NCBI GenBank assembly: GCA_905178155.1
Contig: CAJINV010000006.1
Location: 2,088,230 to 2,152,229, forward strand
From: Amoebophrya sp. A120
Lineage: Eukaryota > Sar > Dinophyceae > Syndiniales > Amoebophryaceae
Direction: 5' to 3'
DNA length: 64,000 bases
Below, one piece after another: positions 10,795 through 22,000 of this stretch (its first letter is position 1; the number at the start of each line of letters is the position of its first letter). The notes below the pieces were generated by a model. It saw nothing but the letters and a program-made list of their open reading frames with translations, had not been told where the DNA came from and did not search any database. A program made the position numbers and the translations under genes.

Positions 10795-11731
10795 TTTTAG
10801 CTAAACGTGCCAGCACTTTATCAAATTACAACTCATGAAGATGATGATGAAGTCGTGTGTTCTTCCTAGCTACGACGATGATGAAGCAGTGCGGTCTTCA
10901 GGCTTTCGGCAGGGTCGGATCCGCAGCCTGACGTCGGGATTCCGGCAACCCTGAGACCCTTTTTTTTTGGATCCTGAACAGCTGTTTTTTTCGACCCTTA
11001 AAAATTTGAATATATCGGTAGCGGTAGTAGTTGCACTTTCGATACCTGAGCTGTATATGATCATATCATGTGAGCAATACTTTCTAGCTGTATATTTGAA
11101 TTTTGTAGTTTCGCGCCCCCCACGAGATGCGCGAAAAAATGAGATGACAGGCGTCCTGCCTCGTGTGGACTGTTTTTTTTACCCCGGCCGCCTCGACGGG
11201 GCCAGCGCGAGCGTGCGCACGGAAAGACAGGGGCGATCTCATTGACCGAATAAGTGGAGATGTGCAAGATGAAGATAAAAAAGAAAAAAAAAGCCGGGAA
11301 CTACTGGTGCCGAAATCGTTTGGCGACGGCTGGAAGGACCATGTGTTCAGCTTCAGGCACTTGGGTTTCTTGCTAAAATCTATGATAGCCCTGAGCGACG
11401 GTTATTTGTTTTCATGACCATAACCGCGATCCGGTCCTATTGAAAAATAACTACGAGGGAGAGATTGTTCTTGTTATGTTGAGCGAGAAGCGAGACGACG
11501 ATGAGTCGGAATGTCCCACCTCTTTCCTTCTATCTTTCCGTGGCTCTGTGACTGAGTTGGGTCTTCTTGTTGGTTTGATTTCTTCGGCCTGGAGATCATC
11601 TTCTGCACAAAAAGTGATAGCTGATGTAGTTCTTCGGCCAATACTTATTTTGACAGGCACACACAGAGCGCTGCGTTGCCTTCGGGAATAATATCGATCC
11701 TCGAAAACCAAAAAAACACTCAAATCCGAAG

Positions 11732-14700
11732 ATGGAGCGCTTCCTCCGGAAGGTGAAAAACCTCCCCCGGGAATGGTTTTTGCCTTTCCTGAAGGACTAC
11801 GTTTTCTACGCAGTTTTCATCGTGCTTTTTTCCCAAATCTTCCAGGCACTGGATGGTATGGTGAATGGTGCAGCAGATGATGTTGAAGCAGATCCTCAGG
11901 CGGAACTTCTTTCACACGACGACAAAGATCTCGCTCTCGTCGATTCCCGGATTCTCCTCATCGCGATTACCACCTTCCTCTGGGCCTGGGTGTTGATTTT
12001 TTTCTACATGGCGCTGCAAAAGTCGGAATATTTGTTGGAAACCAGTTCTCTGGTGCATGGGCTCAGCACGGAGATGCGGAACACGTACACCCTGCCGATA
12101 TGCAGCGGAAAACTATTGTATCAACCGGAGTCTAGTTGGTCAGCATGAAGAATGAAATTCAAATTTGCAATACCTGTTAGCGTACAAAGATAGATCTGTC
12201 ATGCTGCACGACTGGGAATCATTACAACTACGACTACGATACTTTAACTTTTGCAATGCATAGCCGAAGTTCATTGGCGAAAAACTGTGCTTCGACGATG
12301 TCAAGTGGAACTGCCTGCGGAACCAGGTTGTGTACTATCCTGTGCAAAAGTATCGTACTCGTGGTAATTGCAGTATATGCATTGCAAAGTTCTTTCTCAA
12401 GTCAAATCCGCATTACAAATTTCATTCCCCATGCTGAGGAAGTTTGTCATGCGATTTCTACTAGTACGATAGTTTTGAAATTCATATGTACTTCGTGCTC
12501 GCGATGTTTGTTTTCCGCTTATTCGCAGTGGACTCCTTCGCTGCCGCGCCGGCGAACTATGACAGTGCACAACTCCACCGCCTCCTCGTCATTTGTCATG
12601 CAAAACCTCAAATCCAGTCGCTCCCTTATGGCACTGTTTGCATGACAAGTTGTGGTAGCCCAAATAGCACTACACTTGAGTGATGTAAATTTGTCATGCA
12701 AAACCGGCACTCTTGCTGATGCTTGTATTGCCGTTCATGCTATACAAACGAGGGAAAGCGGGAGCTGTGCACTCTCATACGAACGTAATCGAGGTCTTAA
12801 TCGGTGTCGTCGTGTACATGGTCGTATTTGACGTCTTGCTCTCCATTGGCCACCGGGTTTTGCACACGCATCTGTATTTCTGGCACCGGCAGCACCATTC
12901 CCAAAGGGGGAGCCTGCCCGCGGGCGGATGGTAGTACTAGATTTTGGCTTTTTTTGGCCCACCTGGAGCCCACTGTTTGAGAATTATACCCGGGATGTGG
13001 ACCGCTACAGATGTAGGTTGTGCAATAATAATTTACCGCGTCATCATCTTCGTCGGGTTGACGACGAATGTCACAAAAACACGGCATCATGAAGACAACT
13101 CACTTCTTGACTTCGCAGGTACATGCACATTTGCGACCTGTTTATTGAGCTGTGGATCCCGATTTTTCTCCCGCCTTTGCTCTTCAAGGCAAACTGGCTT
13201 ACCATCTGGACCTGGCTTTTTCTGGTCGAATGGGACGGGGTGCACACGCACTCGGCGCTGGACTTATATCATATGTAAAAACGTCCCCACCCCATAGTCG
13301 AGTTGGGAACTTAGCAGCACAAATCCAGAAGTTTTGGGAGCCACGCATGACAAGTTGCAGTCCGTAGTGTAGCTCATGTTAGCAAGGACAATCGCAAATC
13401 AAATCCGTCTGCTTATCCTGTTTACAGCATCACAAATTCCAAAATGCGATTAGTAATGCCTGGCATGGACATGCGCATTACAAATCTTCCTGTCATCGTA
13501 AATCTGCATGACAGCTCTCGGCTGGGGACGTTTTTACATAGGATAACTTACTCCCCGGCATCATCCCGGGCCCGAAGCGGCACTGGCTGCACCACATGCT
13601 ATGCAGTGCAAAAGCATCGTACTCGTGCTAGTAATTGCGTTTATGCATCACAAATCTTTTTCATAAAGGTAAATCCGCATTACAGATTTTCTTTCTCATG
13701 CTGAAGAAATTTGTATATGCATGTATAATAATGCGATGCCTGTCCTTTTGCACTTTATACATGCTCTATTTCTGCAATTTCGGACCGGGACTAGGCGACT
13801 ACTTTCTGGACACAGAGTCGCGGCCGATCCGGATTTATCCACAGGAAGTAATTTATTCCCGTACACGTCGTACAAAGTTCATCACAAATGTAGTAGCCAA
13901 CAACTCACAGCATGTTGATGCCACTTCTCATGCTCTACTAGGATCGAAGGCAAGCTTTGTCATGCAGAAGCCGCATAATTTGCACGTCGTGTATAGGAAA
14001 TTTCCTGTGGATAGGATTTGCGACGAAGTCATGGAGAAGCTTCCGAAGGATGGGGAAGAACGCAGTGCGGTTGGTGGGGGCAGTGATATGGATGTCGCGG
14101 CTCAGATCGTCGAGAAAAACAAGGAGTTTGTGAGAAGCAAGACAACACGGGATCTGCTCACCAGCGTGCAAGAGTTTAAGCGGACGCAGAGAGGTAAGTA
14201 CTTAAGTAACTGTACGTTAGATCTACTGCTCGAGATCACGACCTAGCTGTTTTTGTCGTGTACTCTTCGTTTTTGCAGCTAGGTGGTCTTGACAGAAACC
14301 TAGAATTCTTTCCTCCAACGTCTACGTCTGCGTCGGCGCGCATGTTGACCACGTTGACCACGACAGAAGCGATTGGAAATTCACTTTAAAAAAAACAGCT
14401 CTGTCGAACCAAAATTTCCGGCAAACCATGGTGGGGAAGCTCCTGGACTCATTCCAAATTCCCCTGTATCGCCAAGAAAAAAGCGTTTGTCGCTGCGATT
14501 TTAGGTTTGGGGAGCATGTTGTAGTACTCGATCGCAAATTTATCTTTATGATCTTGCAAAGCCTTGAGCGTCTGCAAGAACTGCATGCTAATCAATACAA
14601 CTTGCGGAAACAGTGAATAAGTCGCTGTTGCAGCGCTTTCTCCGGACCGCATGACAAATTCACTTGCAACCGCTACCACTTTTTGTTGTGATACACTGGA

Positions 14701-15031
14701 GTTTGAGTCCAGTGACGAGGACCGGTTGCTCTTTTACCACGGTTATCCGGTGCAAAAGAAGTACTGTCGCAACAATTGTTACTAGAACTTGCGTCACACT
14801 AAGACAAATTTTCTTTCCTACCTGTTCCTGCATTACATCTCTGTTCTTACTGAAATCGAAATGTGAAATTATTTGTGATGCAATTACAAGCAGATGTACT
14901 GCTAGTTCTAGCACGATACAACTTTTGCAATGCATAACGGCATGGAGGTCCCCGAAGGGCAGCCCGCGTATTATGCGGATTTGGCCGGATTGGAGGGAGA
15001 GAGGCGAGGGCTGACGTATATACGGATGTAG
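11732..15031 (+). CDS. Fatty acid hydroxylase / sterol desaturase family membrane enzyme
   Basis: ATG 11732, TAG 15029-15031; eight introners and two GT-AG introns. The spliced protein has hydrophobic segments near the N-terminus (DYVFYAVFIVLFSQIF; LLIAITTFLWAWVLIFFY) and the histidine boxes of the di-iron hydroxylase superfamily: GHRVLH (HX3H) and HRQHH (HX2HH) in one exon near 12850-12900, EWDGVHTHS near 13230, and HWLHHMLYFCNF, which is completed only across the introner at 13600. Spacing resembles ERG3/ERG25 and cholesterol 25-hydroxylase. These enzymes act in the ER membrane on sterols or lipids using O2; the substrate cannot be told from the sequence. A C-terminal extension of about 130 residues follows the last box. 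It relies on the intron 14194-14398; using the nearer acceptor at 14277-14278 would stop after four codons (TGA 14290-14292). Confidence 0.85.
12099..12262. mobile_element. Introner, family B
   Basis: 164 bp, flanks GCCGA on both sides (12094-12098, 12263-12267). Left TIR diverged (TATGCAGCGGAAAACTATTG). Removal gives L-P-K-F-I-G in frame. Confidence 0.9.
12336..12486. mobile_element. Introner, family B
   Basis: 151 bp, flanks TGTAC on both sides. Removal gives V-V-Y-F-V-L in frame, inside a hydrophobic segment. Confidence 0.92.
12558..12779. mobile_element. Introner, family H
   Basis: 222 bp, TATGACAGTGCACAACTCCA to GTGCACTCTCATA, flanks CGAAC on both sides. Removal gives P-A-N-V-I-E-V in frame. 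Confidence 0.9.
12931..13118 (+). other. GT-AG intron in hydroxylase gene
   Basis: 188 bp, GTAGTACTAG to CTTCGCAG, no inverted-repeat ends. Splicing gives A-G-G-W-Y-M-H in frame between the second and third histidine regions. Confidence 0.85.
13267..13545. mobile_element. Introner, family D
   Basis: 279 bp, TATCATATGTAAAAACGTCC to GGGGACGTTTTTACATAGGATA, flanks ACTTA on both sides. Removal gives A-L-D-L-L-P in frame. Confidence 0.92.
13600..13759. mobile_element. Introner, family B
   Basis: 160 bp, flanks CATGC on both sides (13595-13599, 13760-13764). Removal completes the histidine box: H-W-L-H-H-M-L-Y-F. Confidence 0.93.
13836..14013. mobile_element. Introner, family J
   Basis: 178 bp, TATCCACAGGAAGTAATTTA to GGAAATTTCCTGTGGATA, flanks GGATT on both sides. 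Removal gives P-I-R-I-C-D in frame. Confidence 0.9.
14194..14398 (+). other. GT-AG intron in hydroxylase gene
   Basis: 205 bp from GTAAGTACTT to TTAAAAAAAACAG. This acceptor keeps the frame open to 15031. A nearer acceptor with a better pyrimidine tract at 14277-14278 would stop after four codons; both isoforms are possible. Confidence 0.65.
14467..14693. mobile_element. Introner, family F
   Basis: 227 bp, TATCGCCAAGAAAAAAGCG to CACTTTTTGTTGTGATA, flanks CCCTG/CACTG. Removal gives I-P-L-E-F-E in frame. Confidence 0.82.
14744..14936. mobile_element. Introner, family B
   Basis: 193 bp, flanks ACGGT/ACGGC. Removal gives Y-H-G-M-E-V in frame. Confidence 0.85.
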
Positions 15032-16019
15032 GATTTTTACTGTTTCAACACTGGCATGTAGTTTATTCAACAATCGAATGTACAAGTTCTTCTCAACCTA
15101 CAAATGCAAAAATCCTGTAGACCAAAGATGAACACAAGTTTCGGAAGCAGTTATTATAGCTAGTTCTGAGCTGTGTGACGATCAGCACATGTTGATCTTC
15201 CTGTTTCAGTGGATAATTTGTGTTGGGTTATCATGATACAGCAGCACCAAAGACTATAGACATGTACAGATTTTGACGGAATAGATGGACGAGAAAATCC
15301 TGAAAATGTACTTCTACAATTTAGCAGTTCTACTTCCGCTCCTTGCGTGGGGCGCACGTGGCTGGGCACTTCCACTTGCCCCTTTGTCGGCCGCAGGACC
15401 GAAATTATGTTTCGGTCACGGAAGAAGTAGCTGGATAAAGTAATGTGACTTCCTAGTACTTCGGAAAATAAAATAAATGGTTCATCATTTACTACGAGGT
15501 GGAGCTGGTGGGTGCGTTTTTAGCCTTGTCTTGGCTAGAGGACACGACCTCAACGAGATGTTGTGCGAAAAAAATAATCATCCCACTGAGGAGGTTAACT
15601 GCTCCAGAGCGGAGCGAAGCGCGCAAAGAAATATACATGAACTGCTAGTAGGCTCTACTTCCTTATAGTTTCCGAGGAGACAGATGAGTGGCAGCCACGA
15701 TTGACTATTGCAGACGATATTGTTCCTCCTGCGCTATTATTTCTTGGGGAATCAAGCTATAAGATAGCCGTGACCTCCGCGGCATGACTATCATTATCAA
15801 TGAAAATTTCCCAGTAGGCCCAGGCTACTGAGGCACCGTCGAGTGAGAGTAGCAAAAGGACGAGCAATGCGGGAATCAACGAACAAGATGTAGCCTCCCG
15901 ACCGTTCTTCGCGGGACGAAAGTCTTCGCGCGAGCCGGAACGCCACCTCCGCGAGAAGCAAGAGGATTTCTTTGTGTTGGGTGGGACGAGCTGCAACGGC
16001 CAGCGCACGTCAACAAATT
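15032..16019. other. Intergenic region
   Basis: No introner, RNA gene or convincing ORF seen. Confidence 0.6.
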
Positions 16020-19000
16020 ATGCGACGGAGCCGCAAGAAGAAGATGAGCTGGCCATGCTCCCGTCGAGGTCCTCTTCCCACGACGTCCCCCTCGCTGTTG
16101 CAGCAACTCGTCTTCCGTGGTGGTGGTCCAGGGGCTGCTCTCGTCTTCTTCTTTTCCTCAGCACCTTTGGCAGGCCGCGCGACCAGGAGCTGGTGGACCA
16201 AAGCACAATCACAAAATGAAGTGGACAGCACCAGTATCAAATGCAAATGTGTCTGTGTCATGCAAAAGCAGCATGGTGCTGCTTTTGCATGGGCATGGAA
16301 GCTCTAGCATCACAGGTTTCGAGAAGCTTCCGCAATGCCGAATCCGTGTGACAAATGCCCCACTTTGGTGACAGAAAGTGGGCAGCTTTTGCCGCCTCTG
16401 CATGACAGATTTTTATGTCGTGTTGTGAAATGCGCATGACAACAAGTTTGCTTTCTTGCAGACCCAGACAAATTTGCAATCCATAAGCAGCGCCAGCAGT
16501 AGAGATCAACTCGCAGCGGGTCGCGCAGTGGCTTGTCAGCAACAGGACCCGAAAATGAATCCATTCGCGGTCACCAATTTGGAAATTTTCGAATCCAGAG
16601 TGGGGGATAGCGTCGATGATTATGGGGTGGCACCAGACGGTAACTGGAACTCCAACTCCTTGTTCCCGGCTAGCAGTAGTAGTAGTAGTAGTGCACCGAA
16701 TTTGCTGGAAAACAAGCAGCGGAAACAACTACAACAGGAGAAGGAGCAAAACCTCCAGAAAACGAGAGTACTAAAAGTAGCCTCTTCATCGCAAGAAAAG
16801 CAGCAGAAGTCTCAAGGCACCGAAAACCAAAAATCCTCCTCGTCGTCCGCCGACAATAACTACCTGAAACGCGGTGACGTTCTCCACCTCTTCTCTCCCT
16901 GGGAATCGGAAAGAGCAGGAAGAGAAAACGGAGTCAACCTGGTGCAGCAAAAAACGAGCCACTTGCTGATGCAATCAAAACAGGACTTGGACGCGGAAAA
17001 ATGGCTCGCGAAAAACGGTATTAATAAGAAGCAACGACAGCTGCAGCAGGGAAGCTCCGTGAGGAATGGGTTGAAGTGCTTAGACGTGCGGAACGGAATG
17101 AATTCGGCGCAGCCGTTGGACTATGGGGATGGCTCCTCTATGTCATCGTCCGCAGGAGGAGCTTCACCATCTTCAGGCGGAGCAATATTCGCGCAGCAAG
17201 AAACGCGGTTCGCCGCGCCAGGTGGGAATCTAGGGGAATTCATTCTGGCGCTAGACACGTATTTTGACAGTACGAATTTCTACGAACAGGACGTGTCTAT
17301 CTCGATGGAGGAGGAGAAAAGAAGAAAGAAAATTTATGCAAGAAGAAAACCGTGTATAGATGACAGTGTAACTTGGCGCTGTCCTCTTCACGTACTGGCT
17401 GCGCGTGAGAGGAGGGCTCCTTTGTCATGCCGAGCAATTAATTTACTGAAATGCTGTCACTGCAAGCCACCTATGCTAACACTGTTTCTTTCTTGGATAA
17501 AATTCTTGCGGATACCAATGCCTACCACTGGGAGAAAACTTCGACAGGTATAAACTTGAATTGATTTTTCTTGGTCTACGTCTACCCTCTTTACGCATGA
17601 AGATCAGAAAACCAAAAAATAATTAAGGGAAATCTGTACAAGTAGCTAATCAATGCAGAAGATCCCCCAGAGAACAAAATACCAACATCTCTCTTCAGGC
17701 TGGTGGTTTGTCCCTGACGCAAAAGCACAGAAGCAGCTTAGCGATTTGCAGCAATTGAGATCGTACGCATTGCAAAAGAGGAAAAGTATCGCACCTCAGC
17801 ATGAAAAAACACCGCATGACAATTTTGAAAAAAAGTAAGGAACTTGTCGTGCAAAAAAAAATACATGAGACGGCAGATCTGTCACGCATGACAACTTCTG
17901 CCATTACTTTTATATGGGTGCAATATTGAAGATGCTTTTGCTTCTGCAGTGGATAGGCCATTAGGCGGGAAGAAGAAAATCCAGCAAAGCATGAAATTGT
18001 ACAACGACTACGAGAAACAGAAAGCCGCCGCTTTGGAAACTGCTTCCGAGGAGGCAGGTACAACTAGTAGTACCGCATATGGAAGCGCCGTCAGGATTGA
18101 AATCGTGAAAGTTGAAATAGTTTGTGATGCATAAAATGCAACCCACAGAGTGCCTGTCTTGCAGAGTAGGCAAGGGAGGCAGATTGTAAGCCTGTTGAGG
18201 GGTAGGAATACAGCTGCTAAAGTAGCATGACAAAAGGCGTCGTCCTTACCCAAACAACATTACAAACTGGATTTCCGTTCTACCCAAATTTGTCATGCGC
18301 CATTTGAAAACTAGGCGCCAACTGGTATCCGTTTTATGCATCACAAACCATTTCAACTTTGTCGATTTCAGTCCTGACACTTCCATACCGCAGTAGCTCC
18401 TATTACAACAACTAGTAGCAAAGGAGAAACCTCTTCTCCATCCTCACAGCTCCAAACCAGCACTGGCAGCGACATATGGCGTTGTCAAACGTTACATTCT
18501 CAACTGTTACGCGATTTGTCATGCAAAACGAACACCAAACTCCACACGGTGAAGCTACTTCGCATGACAAATTTCGGAAAATCTAAACAGCATGGGTATC
18601 TGTGCCACATTTGTAATGCAAGAGCTGCAAGCTCCGTCCTTTCGTTCCCTTTTGCCATTCTTGCATCACAAATCCATGTAACAGCTGAGACTAATGTAAC
18701 AGTTGAGAATGTAACAGTTGAGAACGCCATACGACAGCACCGCCTCAGGGACGAAAACCAGAGGACAACAGCAAGACGGCGAAGCCACTGTCAATGCACT
18801 TCAAGGAGCAAAGCAACAGGAAGTAGATGAAGACATCGTTCTTCTCGACCCCAGCCTATGCATTCCAAATATGTCTGGGTCTGGAAGTAAGTGCCAGATC
18901 TGTCATGCATATCTTCCATGACCCATGATGTCTGTGATGCTTGCCGTAGCATCACAGCTTCTGCGCGGGCTTTCTGATGCTCATACCGCACGAGAAGCAC

Positions 19001-22000
19001 CCTCTCGTCCGCGCAGCAAAAACTGGAGCTCTTTTGCTGTTCATGCAAAACAGATCTTATTTAGGATCCAAAGATGGCATAACAAGTTGCATCCTTCCAG
19101 ACCCAGACACGTTTGCAGTTGATATAGCCTGTACAAGGACAAAATTTTCGAGCGCAACACGGAGAAACGACAATTGTTGAGTAAGAAGGTCTACTACTAC
19201 TTCCGCAAGTGGGTACAGGAGGGCGAGAAGGCGGAGAGTGGGGATCTGGGGAAAAAATTCCACTACTGCACGGACGACCGGGCGATTGCGCATATCAAAT
19301 GCAAATTAATATGTCTGGGGCTGGAGGAGTGGAATTTGTGATGCTAACTTTGGAGTCTAAAAAATCAAAAATTTGTGTAGCATGAAGAGCAAGAGGACTC
19401 CAGTTGTTGCTATGCAGAGAGGGAATTTCTCATGCGGGAGAGGCATCAAGAAACCCGTGAAATAAAACCTGTGATGCAGCTTTGGCATGCACCACAAACG
19501 TGATGGGTCATGCAAAATGTGCATGACAAACGTTCCAGTCTTCCAGACCCAGACATATGTGCAGTTGATAGTGCATCTGGAGAACCAATTACAGAAGGAG
19601 AACTTGAACATTTTCGACGTGCGAGGCGATATGCAAAGAAAAAAATTAAAGTTTTACAAAAATTACACACAGTGATGCAAAACGTGCAAGACAGATGACC
19701 TGTGCCATGCCCAAAATGCTTGCGGGTCTCGTTTCGTGTGTGTTTTGCACTATGATCTCTGCATTACAAGTTTTCTTCGTCATGCGAGGCAACGTTGTAA
19801 TGCTGAATTCACTACAAATCCAATGTGTTGTGTAACTGTAACACTTTTTTTTCTTGGATAGGCGAGGACCCGAAATTAGTGGAGAAAATGCTCTTTCTGC
19901 TGATAAAGACTGCAGAAGCCCCCCTCACCGTCATTTGTATTGCATGAGCAGCAGTACAAGTGTCAGCGAGAATGCAGGTTTTGCATGACAAATCTGAACA
20001 GGAGTGTAGTGCTATTTCGGCTCCTGCCAGAACTTGTCATGCAAAAAATTGCAAGAGGCACAGGGTGGATTTGGTGCTTCGCATTACAAATGAGCGGGAC
20101 GAGGGGGAGTTGTGCCCTCTCATAGCTGACCACCCACCCACAGAACCAGGGTGACGCGTACTTGCGGCTGCTGTTGAAAATGCCGGAAAAGTTCGGATAT
20201 CAAATGCAAAAATGTCTGGGTCTGGAAGAGGCGGGACTTGTCATGCACATTTTGCATGACCCGTGAGGTCTGTGACGCAGGTCCTAGCATCACAGATCTT
20301 TTGAGGCCTTCTCGATGCTTATCACGCATGAGAAATGCCCTCTCCGCGTGCCAAGAACTGTCTCCTCTTGCTCCTCATGCAACACAGATATTTTTAGAAT
20401 CCGCAGACAGAATTACAACTTGCATTCATCTTCCAGACCCAGACACTTTTACATTTGATATCGGAACCTCGCGGTATTTGGTGCAGGAGGTGCTGAAAAA
20501 TTTCTACTTGCTTTTGTGGGAAAAAAACCGGAGACTGGAGCGGCAGAACAGCATCGCAAAGCAGCCCATGCGGATCAATGACGTGAGTCTGGTGGAACTC
20601 GACGTGATTCGGGACGACGAAGATCTTGACAGTGACGCCGATTTTTTTTACAACAGCAACTCCGGAGGTGCAACCTCCTCAACATCCACCCTCCGTGCCT
20701 TCATCGATCTCGAGACTTCCCAAGGAACGAAAAGCATCGAAGCAAGTTTGATGGAGAGCCGGCGAGAAGAAGATTTTTCAGTAGCTTCTGCAACTGGCAA
20801 CTGCCCGGAAGATCTCTCCGCGGAAGCGGATATTTTAGCTACGCCGATTTTTGTCGGGTTGAGTGATCCAGACGTCGATTATGGTTTGGCGGTATCAAGT
20901 GTAAAAATGTCTGGGTCTGGAAGAATGCAACTTGTGATGCTGCATTTGGAGTCCAGAAAAATCTGTATTGCATGAGTACCAAAAGGAATGTAATTTTTGC
21001 TACGCGGATAGGGCATTTGTCATGCGGAATAGGCACCAGGAAGCTCTCAAAAAATCTGTGATGCTAGGGCATGCATCACAGACATCAGGGCTCATGCAAA
21101 ACGTGCATGACAAGTGTCCGAATCTTCCAGACCCAGACATTTTTACAGTTGATAAGCGGATGGAAGTTCGGGAGGAGGTGCGGATGGAAAATTTTCCTCC
21201 TCCAGTACCTCTCCAGCGATGCTGACCCTAGCAGAGACGAAACGCAGGCGGGAAGATCTTGGTGACTCAGAGTCTGGACGAACATCAAGCGACACAAGTG
21301 CGGGGAGTAATATTAGGGAAACCGCTGATTTGGAAACCGGCACTGGCATTCTTGCAACAACTACAGCATCTAGTTCCCACGGTTTGCGCGAGTTTGGGAG
21401 GAAGGCCGAGAGGAGGAGGAACAAGCAATTTCAACACGAAACAGGCCGTCCAGGAGGCTCGACGGAACTAGTACCGGGTGCTGGAGCGAACATTTCGTCT
21501 TCTCGCCGGGGAATGAAGCACGCGAGCAGAAATCACAGTGTGACGCAAGAACGGCAGCTTCTGACATCACGGAATTCATCCCGACAGCCTCTTCTCGGAC
21601 GGCGCGGTATCAAATGTAAAAATGTCTGGGTCTGGAAGGATTCATGTTTGTCATGCTCGTCTGGCATAACTCTTAAATCTGTCATGCACATTACCCAAGA
21701 GCTCCGCTTTTCTGTGATGCAGAAGCGCAGTTTGTCATGCAGAATAGGCAACACCTAGGACCTCAGAAACTTTTCATGCTGAGCCAACATTTGTAGCCTC
21801 ATCATGAGACGCCGCCCAGCATCACAAGTTTCCAGACTTCCACCCAGACACTTTTACATTTCATACGCGGCGTGACTGCACAATTTCAATCCCAACAGCA
21901 ACAGCAGCCTGCGACGAACTTTATCTACGGCTACAATCCGTATAATCCACCGGGGCAGCTGGTGGGAATGACAGCAGTCTTACCTCCTGGCGCGCCTGCG

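Larger units (their letters stand above)
9743..11731. other. Intergenic region between IQ-motif and hydroxylase genes
   Basis: No introner and no large supported gene. It holds a small ORF at 10565-10732 (listed), a short telomere-like repeat at 10778-10794 (listed), and imperfect GCGATCGCAA/TTGCGATTCGC palindromes around 10270-10325. A minus-strand ORF at 9387-10187 overlaps the end of the IQ gene and was not accepted. Confidence 0.6.

Noticed and set aside
14279-14292. End of the hydroxylase gene at TGA 14290-14292 using the acceptor at 14277-14278
   Set aside because: It remains a possible isoform, but the acceptor at 14397-14398 opens a frame that continues correctly through two more introners to 15031.
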